DNA of 64,000 bases, from positions 124,001 to 188,000 of the forward strand of contig NZ_FLYE01000047.1 in assembly GCF_900093605.1 (NCBI RefSeq). Reading direction: 5' to 3'. Positions 10,079 to 19,613 of this stretch are shown here, piece by piece. Each line of letters starts with the position of its first letter. The stretch's first letter is position 1. The position numbers and the translations under genes are program-made. The stretch comes from Candidatus Terasakiella magnetica. GTDB taxonomy: Bacteria; Pseudomonadota; Alphaproteobacteria; Rhodospirillales; Terasakiellaceae. Under the pieces are notes generated by a model. It saw only the letters and a list, made by a program, of their open reading frames with translations. It searched no databases and was not told where the DNA came from.

Positions 10079-11200
10079 GTGAGTGTGATGAATAAAATTG
10101 TCTACATGGATTATAATGCAACTGCACCAGCCTATGGCTCGGTGATCAGCGCCATGAGTGCTGCATTAAATCATGTGGGTAATCCTTCATCTGTTCATGG
10201 CTCTGGTCGTGGGGCGCGCAAACTGCTTGAAGAAGCCCGTGAAAAGGTCGCAAGGCTCGTAAATGTACCAAGTGATTGGGTGATCTTTACCAGTGGCGGC
10301 ACAGAGGCCGACGCGCTGGCCCTAAACGGTGTAGATGTGGAACGTGTGCTTGTATCAGCCGTTGAACATGTCGCGGTGATGAATGCACGCGATGATGTTG
10401 ACGTCTTGAGCGTTGATGAAAACGGGATTGTTGATCTTAAAGCATTAGAGGATCGCTTAAAAGGTGATGAGCGCACAACATTGGTAAGTGTGGTTGCAGC
10501 CAACAATGAAACAGGTGTGATCCAGCCTTTGGAAGAAATTGTTGAGATTTGCCATGCCCATGGGGCGCTGGTTCATTCAGATGCGGTTCAGATGGTTGGC
10601 AAGTGTGACTTTGATATGCAGGCCTTGGGGCTGGATATGATCAGCCTGTCTGCCCATAAAATTGGTGGACCCCAAGGTGTTGGTGCGCTTGTTAAACGTC
10701 AAGGTGTTGATCTTGAGGCCATGTTTAAAGGGGGCGGTCAGGAACGCTCGCTTCGTGGCGGGACGGAAAATCTCTCTGGCATCGTTGGTTTTGGCGCAGC
10801 TGTAGAAGAAAAAACGGATTATTTGGCAATCAAGGCCTTGCGAGATGACCTTGAACTGCAAATTAAAGCCTTGGGCGCAACAGTTTTTGGCGATGGTGCA
10901 AAACGTTTGCCCAACACAAGTTATTTTGCATTTGCCGGGATGCCAAGTGAGCGCCAAGTCATGGCGCTGGATCTGGCAGGCGTGATGGTGAGTGCGGGTT
11001 CTGCCTGTTCATCGGGTAAGGTGAAAAGCTCCCACGTCTTAAAGGCGATGAAGGTTGAGGATGAATTAGCAGGCTGTGCCATTCGGGTGTCACTTGGATG
11101 GAATAGTACCAAAGAAGATATTGAGTTTTTCGTACAGGCCTATACAAAATTAATAGAGCGTGTGCAAAGCCGAAAAACAGGTAGAAGCAATGCTGCCTGA
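10079..11200 (+). CDS. Cysteine desulfurase, NifS/IscS-like paralogue
   Basis: This is a PLP-dependent class V aminotransferase fold protein that takes sulfur from cysteine. It has 373 residues. The PLP lysine lies in SAHKIGGPQGVGAL, and the catalytic cysteine is in SAGSACSSGKVKSSHVL near residue 310. It is shorter than the iscS product that follows and clearly divergent from it, so the operon has two tandem desulfurase genes. A GTG at 10079 and an ATG at 10088 are both possible starts. A role as a second sulfur donor or dedicated partner is inference. Confidence 0.93.
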   Translation: MSVMNKIVYMDYNATAPAYGSVISAMSAALNHVGNPSSVHGSGRGARKLLEEAREKVARLVNVPSDWVIFTSGGTEADALALNGVDVERVLVSAVEHVAVMNARDDVDVLSVDENGIVDLKALEDRLKGDERTTLVSVVAANNETGVIQPLEEIVEICHAHGALVHSDAVQMVGKCDFDMQALGLDMISLSAHKIGGPQGVGALVKRQGVDLEAMFKGGGQERSLRGGTENLSGIVGFGAAVEEKTDYLAIKALRDDLELQIKALGATVFGDGAKRLPNTSYFAFAGMPSERQVMALDLAGVMVSAGSACSSGKVKSSHVLKAMKVEDELAGCAIRVSLGWNSTKEDIEFFVQAYTKLIERVQSRKTGRSNAA

Positions 11201-11245
11201 ATTGAAAAAATTGAACTGAATAAGAAGAAGAAAAGGAGTGCCCAC

Positions 11246-12472
11246 ATGGGCGTGAATACACAGGACCATCCGGTATACTTGGATTACCAAGCCACCACAC
11301 CGACCGACCCCCGTGTCGTTGAAGCGATGATGCCGTTTTTTACTCAGAAATTCGGTAACCCCCATTCGCGCAACCATGCCTATGGCTGGGATGCTGAAGA
11401 AGGGGTTGAACAAGGGCGCAAGCAGGTTGCTGACATTATCAATGCCAACCCGAAAGAAATCGTCTTTACCTCTGGTGCGACAGAATCAAACAACCTTGCC
11501 TTAAAAGGGGTAGGGGAGTTTTACAAGAAAAAACGCAATCACATCATCACTTGTGTGACAGAACATAAATGTATCCTTGATACATGTCGTCATATGGAAC
11601 AAGAAGGTTTTGAAGTCACTTACCTGCCTGTTCAGGAAAATGGCCTGATTAATCTGGATGAGCTCAAAGCAGCTATGACGCAAAACACATTGCTGGTTTC
11701 TATCATGGCGGTGAATAACGAAATTGGTGTGATCCAGCCGTTAAAAGAAATTGGTGCCATGTGTCGTGCCAACAAAACATTCTTCCACACAGATTGTGCG
11801 CAGGCTGTGGGCAAGATCGATTTGGACGTTGATGAGATGAACATCGATTTGATGTCGATCTCTGGTCATAAAATTTATGGTCCCATGGGGATTGGTGCAC
11901 TTTATGTGCGTCGTCGTCCACGTGTGCGTATCATTGCACAGATCAATGGTGGCGGTCAGGAACGTGGTATGCGCTCTGGCACATTGGCACCGGCACTTTG
12001 TGTTGGTCTGGGGGAAGCCTGTAAGATCGCCAAAGAAGAAATGAAAGCGGAAAATGAGCGTCTGCATGAATTGCAAATGCATATGTGGAACCGTTTTCAA
12101 GAAGAACTGCCTGAAGTCTATCTTAATGGGTCCTTGGAAGAACGTATTCCGGGTAACCTCAATGTGTCTTTCGCCTTTGTTGAGGGTGAAGGCCTCATGA
12201 TGGGGATTAAGGATTTGGCTGTTTCTTCCGGTTCTGCCTGTACATCAGCGTCACTGGAACCCTCTTATGTGTTGCGTGCCCTTGGTGTTGAAGAAGAACT
12301 TGCCCATACCTCACTGCGTTTAGGTATCGGTCGTTTTTCGACAAAGGAAGAAGTTGATTTTGCAACAGACCGCATCATCAAAGAAGTCAAACGCCTGCGT
12401 GAAATGAGCCCGCTTTTTGAAATGGCTCAGCAAGGTATCGATATTAAGTCCATCCAGTGGGCAGAACACTAA
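11246..12472 (+). CDS. iscS: Cysteine desulfurase IscS
   Basis: IscS is the main sulfur donor for cluster assembly on IscU and for tRNA thiolation, for example through MnmA, encoded at 17274. The 408-residue protein has the PLP lysine at about K209 ([18 protein letters not shown]) and the mobile-loop catalytic cysteine at about C332 ([20 protein letters not shown]). The C-terminal tail IKSIQWAEH matches the IscU-binding end of canonical IscS. The AAGGAG ribosome-binding site lies at 11233-11238. It is followed by a small hairpin and iscU. Confidence 0.97.
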   Translation: MGVNTQDHPVYLDYQATTPTDPRVVEAMMPFFTQKFGNPHSRNHAYGWDAEEGVEQGRKQVADIINANPKEIVFTSGATESNNLALKGVGEFYKKKRNHIITCVTEHKCILDTCRHMEQEGFEVTYLPVQENGLINLDELKAAMTQNTLLVSIMAVNNEIGVIQPLKEIGAMCRANKTFFHTDCAQAVGKIDLDVDEMNIDLMSISGHKIYGPMGIGALYVRRRPRVRIIAQINGGGQERGMRSGTLAPALCVGLGEACKIAKEEMKAENERLHELQMHMWNRFQEELPEVYLNGSLEERIPGNLNVSFAFVEGEGLMMGIKDLAVSSGSACTSASLEPSYVLRALGVEEELAHTSLRLGIGRFSTKEEVDFATDRIIKEVKRLREMSPLFEMAQQGIDIKSIQWAEH

Positions 12473-12486
12473 GATTAGTTAAGACT

Positions 12487-12503
12487 ACCGCCTTTGAAGC
12501 GGT
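12487..12503 (+). promoter_or_regulatory. Small hairpin between iscS and iscU
   Basis: ACCGC (12487-12491) and GCGGT (12499-12503) form a 5-bp stem with a 7-nt loop just before the iscU ribosome-binding site. There is no T-run, so it is more likely a processing or stability element than a terminator. The evidence is weak. Confidence 0.35.
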
Positions 12504-12518
12504 TTAAAGGAGAACAAA

Positions 12519-12902
12519 ATGTCTTATAGCGAAAAAGTAATCGACCATTACGAAAACCCGCGCAACGTTGGCTCAATGGATAATGAAACCACTGAAGTCG
12601 GCACGGGCCTTGTTGGTGCACCTGCTTGTGGCGATGTGATGCGTTTGCAGATCAAAGTCGGCAATGACGGTGTAATCGAAGATGCCAAGTTTAAAACATT
12701 TGGCTGTGGTTCTGCCATTGCTTCAAGCTCACTTGTAACGGAGTGGGTAAAAGGCAAAACCCTTGATGAAGCAGCAGATATCAAAAATACCGATATCGCT
12801 GAAGAGTTGGCCTTGCCACCTGTGAAGATCCATTGCTCTGTTTTGGCAGAAGATGCTATCAAAGCAGCGATTGATGATTATAAAGCCAAGAATGATGACT
12901 AA
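12519..12902 (+). CDS. iscU: Iron-sulfur cluster scaffold IscU
   Basis: IscU is the scaffold on which [2Fe-2S] clusters form before transfer by HscA/HscB. The 127-residue protein has all expected ligands: C37 and D39 (GAPACGDVM), C63 (FGCGSAIASSSL) and H105-C106 (IHCSVLAEDAI). The LPPVK motif recognised by HscA directly precedes H105. It is preceded by AAAGGAGAA and lies 14 bp before iscA. Confidence 0.98.
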   Translation: MSYSEKVIDHYENPRNVGSMDNETTEVGTGLVGAPACGDVMRLQIKVGNDGVIEDAKFKTFGCGSAIASSSLVTEWVKGKTLDEAADIKNTDIAEELALPPVKIHCSVLAEDAIKAAIDDYKAKNDD

Positions 12903-12916
12903 GGAGTGACGTTAGA

Positions 12917-13261
12917 ATGAATGAACGTCCAGCCCCGATCAGTGTGACTGAAAACGCCCTTGCGCGTATCCGCGATCTTTTAGATAGCCGTGGTAAGCCA
13001 AGTGTGGGTATTCGCATTGGTGTGCGCACAAAAGGCTGTTCCGGCTTGTCTTATACGCTGGAATTTGCAGATGAAATCAGTGAGTTTGATGAAGTCTTTG
13101 ACCCTGCTGAAGATGTAAAAATCATGATCGACCCAAAAGCGACCATGTTTATCTTTGGCACGGAGATGGACTTTGTTGAAGAACAGATGGCATCTGGCTT
13201 TGTCTTTAGCAACCCTAACGAAAAAGGTCGTTGCGGTTGTGGTGAATCTTTCCACGTATAA
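12917..13261 (+). CDS. iscA: A-type iron-sulfur carrier IscA
   Basis: IscA delivers clusters, especially [4Fe-4S], to apo-proteins. It has 114 residues. The three conserved cysteines are C41 (RTKGCSGLSY) and C106/C108 in GRCGCGESF. It is close behind iscU. It is followed by an 86-bp gap with two hairpins before hscB, the longest gap between iscU and fdx. Confidence 0.97.
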   Translation: MNERPAPISVTENALARIRDLLDSRGKPSVGIRIGVRTKGCSGLSYTLEFADEISEFDEVFDPAEDVKIMIDPKATMFIFGTEMDFVEEQMASGFVFSNPNEKGRCGCGESFHV

Positions 13262-13275
13262 ATGAGGAAATGTCA

Positions 13276-13333
13276 TTCTCTAGATTGCTAGAGAAGCTTT
13301 TGGGATAAAGATCCCGCGCATCAGTTGCGGGAT
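13276..13333. repeat. Two adjacent intergenic hairpins
   Basis: Hairpin one is TTCTCTA (13276-13282) with TAGAGAA (13289-13295). Hairpin two is ATCCCGC (13311-13317) with GCGGGAT (13327-13333), followed by GACA. Neither has a T-run, and the operon continues. They resemble the dispersed palindromic intergenic repeats common in alphaproteobacteria and may modulate mRNA between iscA and hscB. Confidence 0.5.
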
Positions 13334-13347
13334 GACAGTTTGGGCTT

Positions 13348-13989
13348 ATGGATACTTCGACACTCAATAAAACATTGCGCAATGATCAAAGCGGCTTACA
13401 CCCTTGTTGGTCCTGTAAAGGTCCGGCAGGGGAAAGTGATCTGTTTTGTGAAACTTGTCATGCGGTGCAGCCTCCTGGGCATATTGATCATTTTGCTCGC
13501 CTTGGCTTGCATAAGGATTATGCCATTGATGTGGATGCGCTGGAACTGACCTATTTTGAGCTACAACGCCATCTTCATCCCGATCGTTTTGCCAATAAGA
13601 CGGCGCAGGAAAAATCATTATCTCAACAACAGGCCGTGAGCCTGAATGAAGCCTTTGAGACATTGAAAGACCCATTGTTGCGTGCTGATTACTTGTTGCA
13701 AGTCAGCGGTGTGGATGGGATCAGCCATGATCATACGGTCAATGATCCGATCTTGTTGATGGAAGCCATGGAAACACGCGAAGCTTTGATGGAAGCTGAG
13801 GATGTTGCGATTGTAAACAAGCTTTCTGATAAAGCACGCCGTGATGTGCGCGATTGTGTGAAACTAATCGCCGCTGCCTTTGAAGCCACTAATCTCGATG
13901 AGGCCCGCAAGCTTGCTTTGCGCCTTAAATACCTTACAAAACTTCTTGAAGAAACGCGCCACCATAAAGCGCGTCTGGTAATGAAATAA
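13348..13989 (+). CDS. hscB: Co-chaperone HscB with N-terminal four-cysteine motif
   Basis: HscB (Hsc20) is the J-domain partner of HscA that brings IscU for cluster transfer. It has 213 residues, against about 171 in E. coli. The J-domain has HPDRF, the HPD that stimulates the ATPase. The C-terminal three-helix IscU-binding part follows (residues ~130-213). The extra N-terminus carries two CxxC pairs, CWSC near residue 21 and CETC near residue 38. This arrangement is known from mitochondrial HSC20 and probably binds zinc. Its stop overlaps the hscA start (TAATG). Confidence 0.93.
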   Translation: MDTSTLNKTLRNDQSGLHPCWSCKGPAGESDLFCETCHAVQPPGHIDHFARLGLHKDYAIDVDALELTYFELQRHLHPDRFANKTAQEKSLSQQQAVSLNEAFETLKDPLLRADYLLQVSGVDGISHDHTVNDPILLMEAMETREALMEAEDVAIVNKLSDKARRDVRDCVKLIAAAFEATNLDEARKLALRLKYLTKLLEETRHHKARLVMK

Positions 13990-15884
13990 TGATTGAAAAC
14001 GTTCTGCTTCAAATTCACGAACCCGGTGAAACACCTGCTCCTCATGATGGGGATGATGCCTTGGCTGTCGGGATTGATTTGGGGACGACCAACTCTGTTG
14101 TGGCTGTTTCTAAAGAAGAGGCACCGGAAGTTTTACGTGATGAAAGCGGTACAGCCCTTGTGCCATCGGTTGTGGCTTATGCCCCTGATGGTTCTGCCAT
14201 TGTTGGACAGCTTGCCAAGCAATTGCTTCTGATGCGCCCTGAAACGGTGATTTCTTCGGTCAAACGTTTGATGGGACGTGGCCTTGCTGATGTGAAGTCT
14301 ATTTCAGGCACCCTTCCTTTTGAAGTGATTGAAGGCGAAGGCATGGTGCGCTTGAAGGTGGCGGGTAAAGAACTCACCCCTGTTGAAATTTCAGCCGATA
14401 TTTTGCGCGCTCTAAAAGAACGTTCTGAAGACCAGCTCAAGCAAAAGGTTGAAAAGGCTGTTATTACGGTCCCAGCTTATTTTGATGATGCGGCGCGCAC
14501 AGCCACAAAAGATGCCGCCAAGCTTGCTGGTCTTGAAGTACTGCGTTTGGTAAATGAGCCAACAGCCGCTGCGCTAGCTTATGGTTTGGACCGCCAAGCA
14601 GAGGGCCTTTATGCGGTTTATGACCTTGGTGGCGGCACATTTGATATTTCACTACTACGCATGGAAAAAGGTGTTTTTCAGGTTAAATCCACAGGCGGTG
14701 ATGCTGCCCTTGGTGGAGATGATTTTGATCATGCCATTTTGGAATATTTCCTTGAACAACGCCGCGAAACTTTCGGGGATGAAACCCTCACCACCGATGA
14801 TGTGAAGGTCGCGCTGGTGACGGGACGTATGGCAAAAGAATGCCTGACGGAAAATGACAGCGGTGATTTTATGCTGGAATTTAACGGCAAAACCTCAAAC
14901 CACACCATCACCCGTGAAAAGTTTGAAGAATTAGCAGCGCCCCTTGTTGAGCGCACAATCGATATTTGCCACAATGTTTTAGAAGATGCCGACACATTCC
15001 CTGATGAAGTAAAAGGCGTTGTACTGGTGGGGGGCTCAACCCGTGTGCCGTTGGTGCGCCAGCGTGTGGGTGAGTTTTTTGAACAAGACCCGCTTTCAGA
15101 TATCAACCCGGATGAGGTTGTCTCTGTTGGTGCAGCCCTTCAGGCCGAAGCGTTAACTGTTGGTTCTGACAATCTGTTGTTAGATGTGACCCCCTTGAGC
15201 CTTGGTATTGAAACCATGGGCGGCATTGTTGAAAAAGTTATCCCGCGCAATACGCCGATCCCCGTTGCCAAGGCGCAGGAATTTACCACCTATCAAGATG
15301 GTCAAAGTGCCATGGCGATCCATGTGCTTCAAGGTGAGCGTGAGATGGTTGATCAAAACCGCTCCCTTGCACGTTTTATCTTAAAAGGTATTCCCTCCAT
15401 GACAGCAGGGGCAGCACGCATTCGTGTGACCTTTAGTGTGGATGCAGATGGGCTGTTGACTGTTGGCGCAGAAGAAGTCACAACAGGCGTGTCCCAAGAA
15501 GTTGCGGTGAAGCCATCTTATGGGTTATCTGATGAAGAAATGGCAACCATGCTGCGCGACAGTATGGTCCATGCCAAGGATGATATGGAAATCCGCCTTC
15601 TGACAGAGGCTCGCGTTGAAGCCAAACGTGTGATGGAAGCGGTCTATTCCGCCCTTCATATTGATGGCAAGCTGCTTAATGAAGATGAGCGCGCCCATAT
15701 TGATGTGGAGTTGAACAAACTGGATGAAACCATTTCTGGTGAGGACCGCCATGCCATTAATGCCATGGTGGAAGAACTGGATCGTGAAACCCAGATATTT
15801 GCCCAACGCCGTATGGACAAAGGAATTGAAGAAGCATTGACAGGTATCAATGTCGAGAAACTGGAAAATGCTATTGAAACTTGA
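13989..15884 (+). CDS. hscA: Hsp70-type chaperone HscA
   Basis: HscA is the specialised Hsp70 that uses ATP to release clusters from IscU. It has 631 residues. The nucleotide-binding domain starts with GIDLGTTNSVVAVS near residue 28 and contains YDLGGGTFDISLL and VVLVGGSTRVPLV. The substrate-binding domain starts near residue 390 (LLLDVTPLSLGIETMGG). It overlaps the hscB stop by one base, so translation is coupled. Confidence 0.97.
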   Translation: MIENVLLQIHEPGETPAPHDGDDALAVGIDLGTTNSVVAVSKEEAPEVLRDESGTALVPSVVAYAPDGSAIVGQLAKQLLLMRPETVISSVKRLMGRGLADVKSISGTLPFEVIEGEGMVRLKVAGKELTPVEISADILRALKERSEDQLKQKVEKAVITVPAYFDDAARTATKDAAKLAGLEVLRLVNEPTAAALAYGLDRQAEGLYAVYDLGGGTFDISLLRMEKGVFQVKSTGGDAALGGDDFDHAILEYFLEQRRETFGDETLTTDDVKVALVTGRMAKECLTENDSGDFMLEFNGKTSNHTITREKFEELAAPLVERTIDICHNVLEDADTFPDEVKGVVLVGGSTRVPLVRQRVGEFFEQDPLSDINPDEVVSVGAALQAEALTVGSDNLLLDVTPLSLGIETMGGIVEKVIPRNTPIPVAKAQEFTTYQDGQSAMAIHVLQGEREMVDQNRSLARFILKGIPSMTAGAARIRVTFSVDADGLLTVGAEEVTTGVSQEVAVKPSYGLSDEEMATMLRDSMVHAKDDMEIRLLTEARVEAKRVMEAVYSALHIDGKLLNEDERAHIDVELNKLDETISGEDRHAINAMVEELDRETQIFAQRRMDKGIEEALTGINVEKLENAIET

Positions 15885-15945
15885 TTTATTGTTTGGAATA
15901 AATCAAAACTGAATAAAAAGTTTATGTTAAAGAGGAGTTCTTTTT

Positions 15946-16272
15946 ATGCCTAAAATTATTTTCGTAAACCCTGATGGTTCTGAAAAAGAAGTAGAAGCGG
16001 CAAATGGCCTGTCCATTTTGGAAGTTGCCCACAAAAATGAAATCGACCTAGAAGGGGCTTGCGAAGGCTCTTTGGCATGTTCAACTTGCCATATCGTTGT
16101 TGATGACGAGTGGTTTGACGAGTTGGAAGAACCAACAGAAGAAGAAGAAGACATGCTCGACCTCGCGTTTGGTTTGCAAGAAACCTCACGCTTGGGCTGT
16201 CAGATCATCATGAGCGATGACCTTGACGGTATCAAAGTTCATGTTCCTGCTGAGACACGTAACATCGGCTAA
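15946..16272 (+). CDS. fdx: ISC-type [2Fe-2S] ferredoxin
   Basis: This electron donor for cluster assembly has 108 residues. The four cluster cysteines are C39, C45, C48 ([14 protein letters not shown]) and C85 (LGCQIIM), the adrenodoxin-type spacing. The acidic stretch [11 protein letters not shown], residues 61-71, is the usual partner-docking helix. It has a strong ribosome-binding site, AAGAGGAG, at 15930-15937. Confidence 0.97.
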   Translation: MPKIIFVNPDGSEKEVEAANGLSILEVAHKNEIDLEGACEGSLACSTCHIVVDDEWFDELEEPTEEEEDMLDLAFGLQETSRLGCQIIMSDDLDGIKVHVPAETRNIG

Positions 16273-16299
16273 GACCATACATCAAAAGGAGAGCATCTA

Positions 16300-16500
16300 A
16301 TGGGACTACGCTGGACAGATATTCACGATATCGCCATTGAACTTGAGGATGCTCACCCTGATGTAGATATTATGCATGTCCGTTTTACGGATTTGTGGAA
16401 ATGGGTGCAGGCATTGGACGATTTCGATGACGACCCGGAAAAAAGCAACGAAAAAGTGCTTGAAGCCATCCAGATGGCATGGCTTGATGAACGCGATTAA
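16300..16500 (+). CDS. iscX: IscX (YfhJ) iron-sulfur assembly modulator
   Basis: This small acidic protein of 66 residues binds IscS and iron and moderates the assembly rate. The family pattern is clear: GLRWTDIHDIAIEL at the start, VRFTDLWKWVQAL in the middle, and a C-terminal IQMAWLDERD. It is the last isc gene, 27 bp after fdx. A 6-bp hairpin at 16513-16529 follows without a T-run. Confidence 0.95.
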   Translation: MGLRWTDIHDIAIELEDAHPDVDIMHVRFTDLWKWVQALDDFDDDPEKSNEKVLEAIQMAWLDERD

Positions 16501-16551
16501 AACGCTCCAGCTATTGGGTTTATCCCAATATGACAAGGTTTAGGGTGTGTT

Positions 16552-17277
16552 ATGAATATTGAATTTATGCATGGCGTGACCCTTTGGGATTTCATCTCTC
16601 TTTTCTGGTTTATCGCAGCGTGGATGGGCTACACGGCTTGGGCCGATAGCTTTAATCAAAAACGTACAAGCCTGATGAGCGTGATGTATGAATATCGCCT
16701 GCAATGGATGCGCGAATCTTTACATCGTGAAGTCCGTGTGGCTGATGCCGCATTGCTCTCAACCTTGATCCGCTCAATCTCGCTTTTTGCCTCAACCGCG
16801 ATTTTCATTATCGGGGGTACGGTAGCGATGTTTGGCGGGTTGGAACAAATCCGTGATCTCACAGCTGAGCTTACCTATGTGGCGAAAGCATCCAAGGTGA
16901 TGTGGGAAATCAAGCTTTTAACGTTGGCTTTGGTTTTTATCTATGCCTTTTTCAAGTTTGCTTGGGCGTTGCGCCAGTTTAATTATATGCTGATTGTGAT
17001 GGGCGCTTTTCCCGCCCCTGATCGTGCAGAAACGCCAGAAGCCCTTGCGATTGCAGAACGTGCTGCTCGGGTAAATGCCTTGGCGGTGCAGACCTTTAAC
17101 CGGGGGATGCGGGCTTATTATTTTGGGATGGCAGCCTTAGCATGGTTTATCCATCCTTGGATTTTTGTTGGTGCGACCTTACTTGTTGTTTTGGTTATTT
17201 ATCGCCGCGAATTTAAATCCAAAACATTACTGACCCTTGACCCTAGAAGTGATTACGAAGCTGTTTTTAAGTCATGA
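16552..17277 (+). CDS. DUF599 family membrane protein
   Basis: This 241-residue protein has four probable membrane helices, near residues 13-30, 76-97, 118-140 and 185-220. The pattern [20 protein letters not shown] and [14 protein letters not shown] is typical of DUF599, whose function is unknown. The stop overlaps the mnmA start (ATGA), so it is translated with mnmA. No catalytic motif is visible. Confidence 0.85.
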   Translation: MNIEFMHGVTLWDFISLFWFIAAWMGYTAWADSFNQKRTSLMSVMYEYRLQWMRESLHREVRVADAALLSTLIRSISLFASTAIFIIGGTVAMFGGLEQIRDLTAELTYVAKASKVMWEIKLLTLALVFIYAFFKFAWALRQFNYMLIVMGAFPAPDRAETPEALAIAERAARVNALAVQTFNRGMRAYYFGMAALAWFIHPWIFVGATLLVVLVIYRREFKSKTLLTLDPRSDYEAVFKS

Positions 17278-18380
17278 ACTCTCTTTTTATTGATAAAGCA
17301 CCTGAAGATACCCGTGTGATCGTTGCCATGTCTGGCGGCGTGGATAGCTCTGTTACCGCAGCGATGTTGAAGGAAGAGGGCTATGACGTGGTGGGTGTAA
17401 CCCTACAGCTTTATGATCATGGTGAGGCCGTGTGCCGCCCCAATACCTGTTGTGCCGGGCGTGATATTTATGATGCGCGCCGTGTGGCTGACCAAATCGG
17501 TATTCCTCATTATGTGCTGGATTACGAAGAAGTTTTTAAACGCGATGTGATGGAGTATTTTGCCGAGACATATGTCCATGGTGAAACGCCGATCCCTTGT
17601 GTGAAATGTAATGAGACGGTGAAATTTCGCGACCTGTTAGAAACAGCCAAAGACCTGGGTGGGGATGCGCTTGTCACAGGGCATTATGTGCAATGGGAAA
17701 TGACAGACCAAGGCGCGATTTTGCTGCGCGGGGATGATCATCGCCGTGACCAAAGTTATTTCATGTTTACCATGACGCAGGATCAGGCAGATTATGTGCG
17801 CTTTCCTTTAGGCGGCATGTGTAAAGATGAAACCCGCGAGCTTGCCAAGAAATTCGGTTTGGCTGTGGCTTCAAAAAGTGACAGTCAGGACATTTGTTTT
17901 GTGCCTGAAGGTAAATATGTCGATGTGGTGGAAAAACTCCGTCCCGGCAGCCTTGAGGCTGGTGAGATCGTACATGTGGATGGCACGGTTGTGGGCAAAC
18001 ATGACGGTATTATCAAATATACGGTTGGTCAACGCCGTGGCCTTGGTATTGCTTGGCCTGAGCCGCTTTATGTGATTAAGCTGGATGCAGAAAACAAACA
18101 GGTGATCGTTGGTCCAAAAGAAGCCTTGATGGAATATGAGCTTACCATCAATGGGGTTAACTGGATTGGCTTTACTGAGCTGCCAGATGAGGGCCGTGAG
18201 CTTGTTGTAAAGGTACGCTCAGCCCAACCGCCACAGCCTGCAACTGTTTATCCCCTTGAAGACGGGCGTGCCCGTGTGACCCTTAAAGACGGTTATGCTG
18301 GTATTGCACCGGGGCAGGCCTGTGTCTTTTATGAAGGTGAAAGAATGTTGGGTGGTGGCTGGATTGAAACCGCAGCTTAA
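17274..18380 (+). CDS. mnmA: tRNA-specific 2-thiouridylase MnmA
   Basis: MnmA places sulfur on U34 of tRNA-Glu, -Gln and -Lys, with sulfur that originates from IscS. The 368-residue protein has the PP-loop ATP motif MSGGVDSSV near residue 19, the first catalytic cysteine in PCVKCN near residue 105, and the second in [12 protein letters not shown] near residue 207. The C-terminal beta-barrel contains [12 protein letters not shown]. It overlaps the DUF599 gene upstream by 4 bp and ends tail to tail with the FkbM gene, sharing 4 bp. Confidence 0.97.
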   Translation: MNSLFIDKAPEDTRVIVAMSGGVDSSVTAAMLKEEGYDVVGVTLQLYDHGEAVCRPNTCCAGRDIYDARRVADQIGIPHYVLDYEEVFKRDVMEYFAETYVHGETPIPCVKCNETVKFRDLLETAKDLGGDALVTGHYVQWEMTDQGAILLRGDDHRRDQSYFMFTMTQDQADYVRFPLGGMCKDETRELAKKFGLAVASKSDSQDICFVPEGKYVDVVEKLRPGSLEAGEIVHVDGTVVGKHDGIIKYTVGQRRGLGIAWPEPLYVIKLDAENKQVIVGPKEALMEYELTINGVNWIGFTELPDEGRELVVKVRSAQPPQPATVYPLEDGRARVTLKDGYAGIAPGQACVFYEGERMLGGGWIETAA

Positions 18381-19288
18381 ACCGCTTGCGTCATGACAGA
18401 ACAGACAGAGATGTCTGGTTTTTGGTCTTCTTCCAGATCAATAAGCCCAAGCAAGTGCTTTTTGAAATCTTGCTTCGAGCTTAAAGCCCAATGTTCGCTA
18501 CGATGAACTTCAATAACAATGCGTGAGACTTTATCAAGGCATTTTGAATGGCGCAGAATATCAAACTCAGCGCCTTCACAGTCGAGCTTTAACAGGTCGC
18601 AATGCTCAACCTTGAACTGTTCAAAGACATGGTCAAGGCTGGTTACGTTGAGCTTTTCCGCCTTTAGGCCGAAATCTGTCAGCTCTTGCATATCACTTGC
18701 AAAATAGGCACTGGTGGAAGCGCTTTCTTGGGCGTGATAGAAAAAATCCAAAACATCATCATTGCCGGAAATACCCATATGATGGATTTCAACTTTTGAA
18801 AGTTGATTGAACTCGACATTTTGTTTTAGGGCTTCATAGGTAGCTGCCAGGGGTTCAAAGGCGATGATGCGCGCATCCGGGTATTGTTGAGAGGCCAAGA
18901 TGGAGAAAAGCCCCACATGAGCGCCGACATCAATAATTGTCGGTTTTTCAGGAAGGGGGATTTGAGAGAGACCATATTGGTCTTGATACATTTCTTCCAT
19001 CACCTGAAGAATACTTTCAGAATGCGGGGTATCTTTGATCCTAAAGCTGTTTTCTTTTGCTCTAAACTCAAACATATTTTGGCGACAGCCTAACGCCCAG
19101 GCTTGACGATAAGCCGTGCAGGATTCTGAAGGATGCCCAAGTTTTGCCATGGCATGACCTTTTAACCAGTAGCCATTACCTGTTTTAATATTGTTTTGTT
19201 CAAGCAGTTGGCACATCTGTAGGGCAACGGCTGGTTCGTTACATTCCAAAGCCTGAATGATTTGATTATAAAATTGTGTATAGTCCAT
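18377..19288 (-). CDS. FkbM family methyltransferase
   Basis: This 303-residue protein has a C-terminal SAM-dependent methyltransferase of the FkbM (Methyltransf_21) type. Motif I is [12 protein letters not shown] near residue 118, the acidic loop is IIAFEPL, and the post-I motif is [14 protein letters not shown] near residue 230. The first 100 residues look like a short TPR-type helical repeat region. FkbM proteins O-methylate sugars or small molecules; the substrate here is unknown. It converges with mnmA and is read away from the tRNA gene. Confidence 0.85.
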   Translation of the reverse strand: MDYTQFYNQIIQALECNEPAVALQMCQLLEQNNIKTGNGYWLKGHAMAKLGHPSESCTAYRQAWALGCRQNMFEFRAKENSFRIKDTPHSESILQVMEEMYQDQYGLSQIPLPEKPTIIDVGAHVGLFSILASQQYPDARIIAFEPLAATYEALKQNVEFNQLSKVEIHHMGISGNDDVLDFFYHAQESASTSAYFASDMQELTDFGLKAEKLNVTSLDHVFEQFKVEHCDLLKLDCEGAEFDILRHSKCLDKVSRIVIEVHRSEHWALSSKQDFKKHLLGLIDLEEDQKPDISVCSVMTQAV

Positions 19289-19472
19289 AAACCAAGCCCC
19301 TTCGTGATATTTGGACCTTACTCTTTTTATCTTATAAGAGATAGATATATCGGGGTTTTGTGAACTGTTTTTCGGTGTTTCAAAAAAAAGTCAAAAACAT
19401 TGTCTTTTGTTGCTTGACACTTGGGCACCACTGCCGTAAAAAGCGCGCACTTCGAAGCCAAACGGCTTCTAA

Positions 19473-19549
19473 GGCTGGGTAGCTCAGCTGGTTAGAGCGC
19501 GGCATTCATAATGCCGAGGTCGTGTGTTCAAGTCACACTCCAGCTACCA
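19473..19549 (+). tRNA. tRNA-Met (anticodon CAU), 3' end at the boundary of a mobile element
   Basis: The cloverleaf is complete: acceptor GGCTGGG, D-arm GCTC/GAGC, anticodon arm CGGCA-TTCATAA-TGCCG with CAT, T-arm GTGTG-TTCAAGT-CACAC, encoded CCA. Elongator Met is most likely; an Ile tRNA with a modified CAU cannot be excluded. The first acceptor pair is G1-U72 rather than G-C. Mobile-element genes begin right behind the CCA, so the 3' part may have been supplied by an integrated element. Confidence 0.95.
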
Positions 19550-19585
19550 ATTCAACTGCTAGATATAGATTCTAGCGCACAAATA

Positions 19586-19613
19586 GAACTGGGGCAAGTC
19601 CCCAGTTCTTTTG
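19586..19613 (+). terminator. Intrinsic terminator behind the tRNA
   Basis: A perfect 9-bp stem, GAACTGGGG (19586-19594) and CCCCAGTTC (19600-19608), is followed by TTTTG. A second, imperfect inverted repeat (AGAGCCGCCC / GGGCAGCTCT, about 19639-19675) follows shortly. The rest of 19614-19935 shows only a short ORF (19765-19974) that I do not trust as a gene. Confidence 0.85.
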
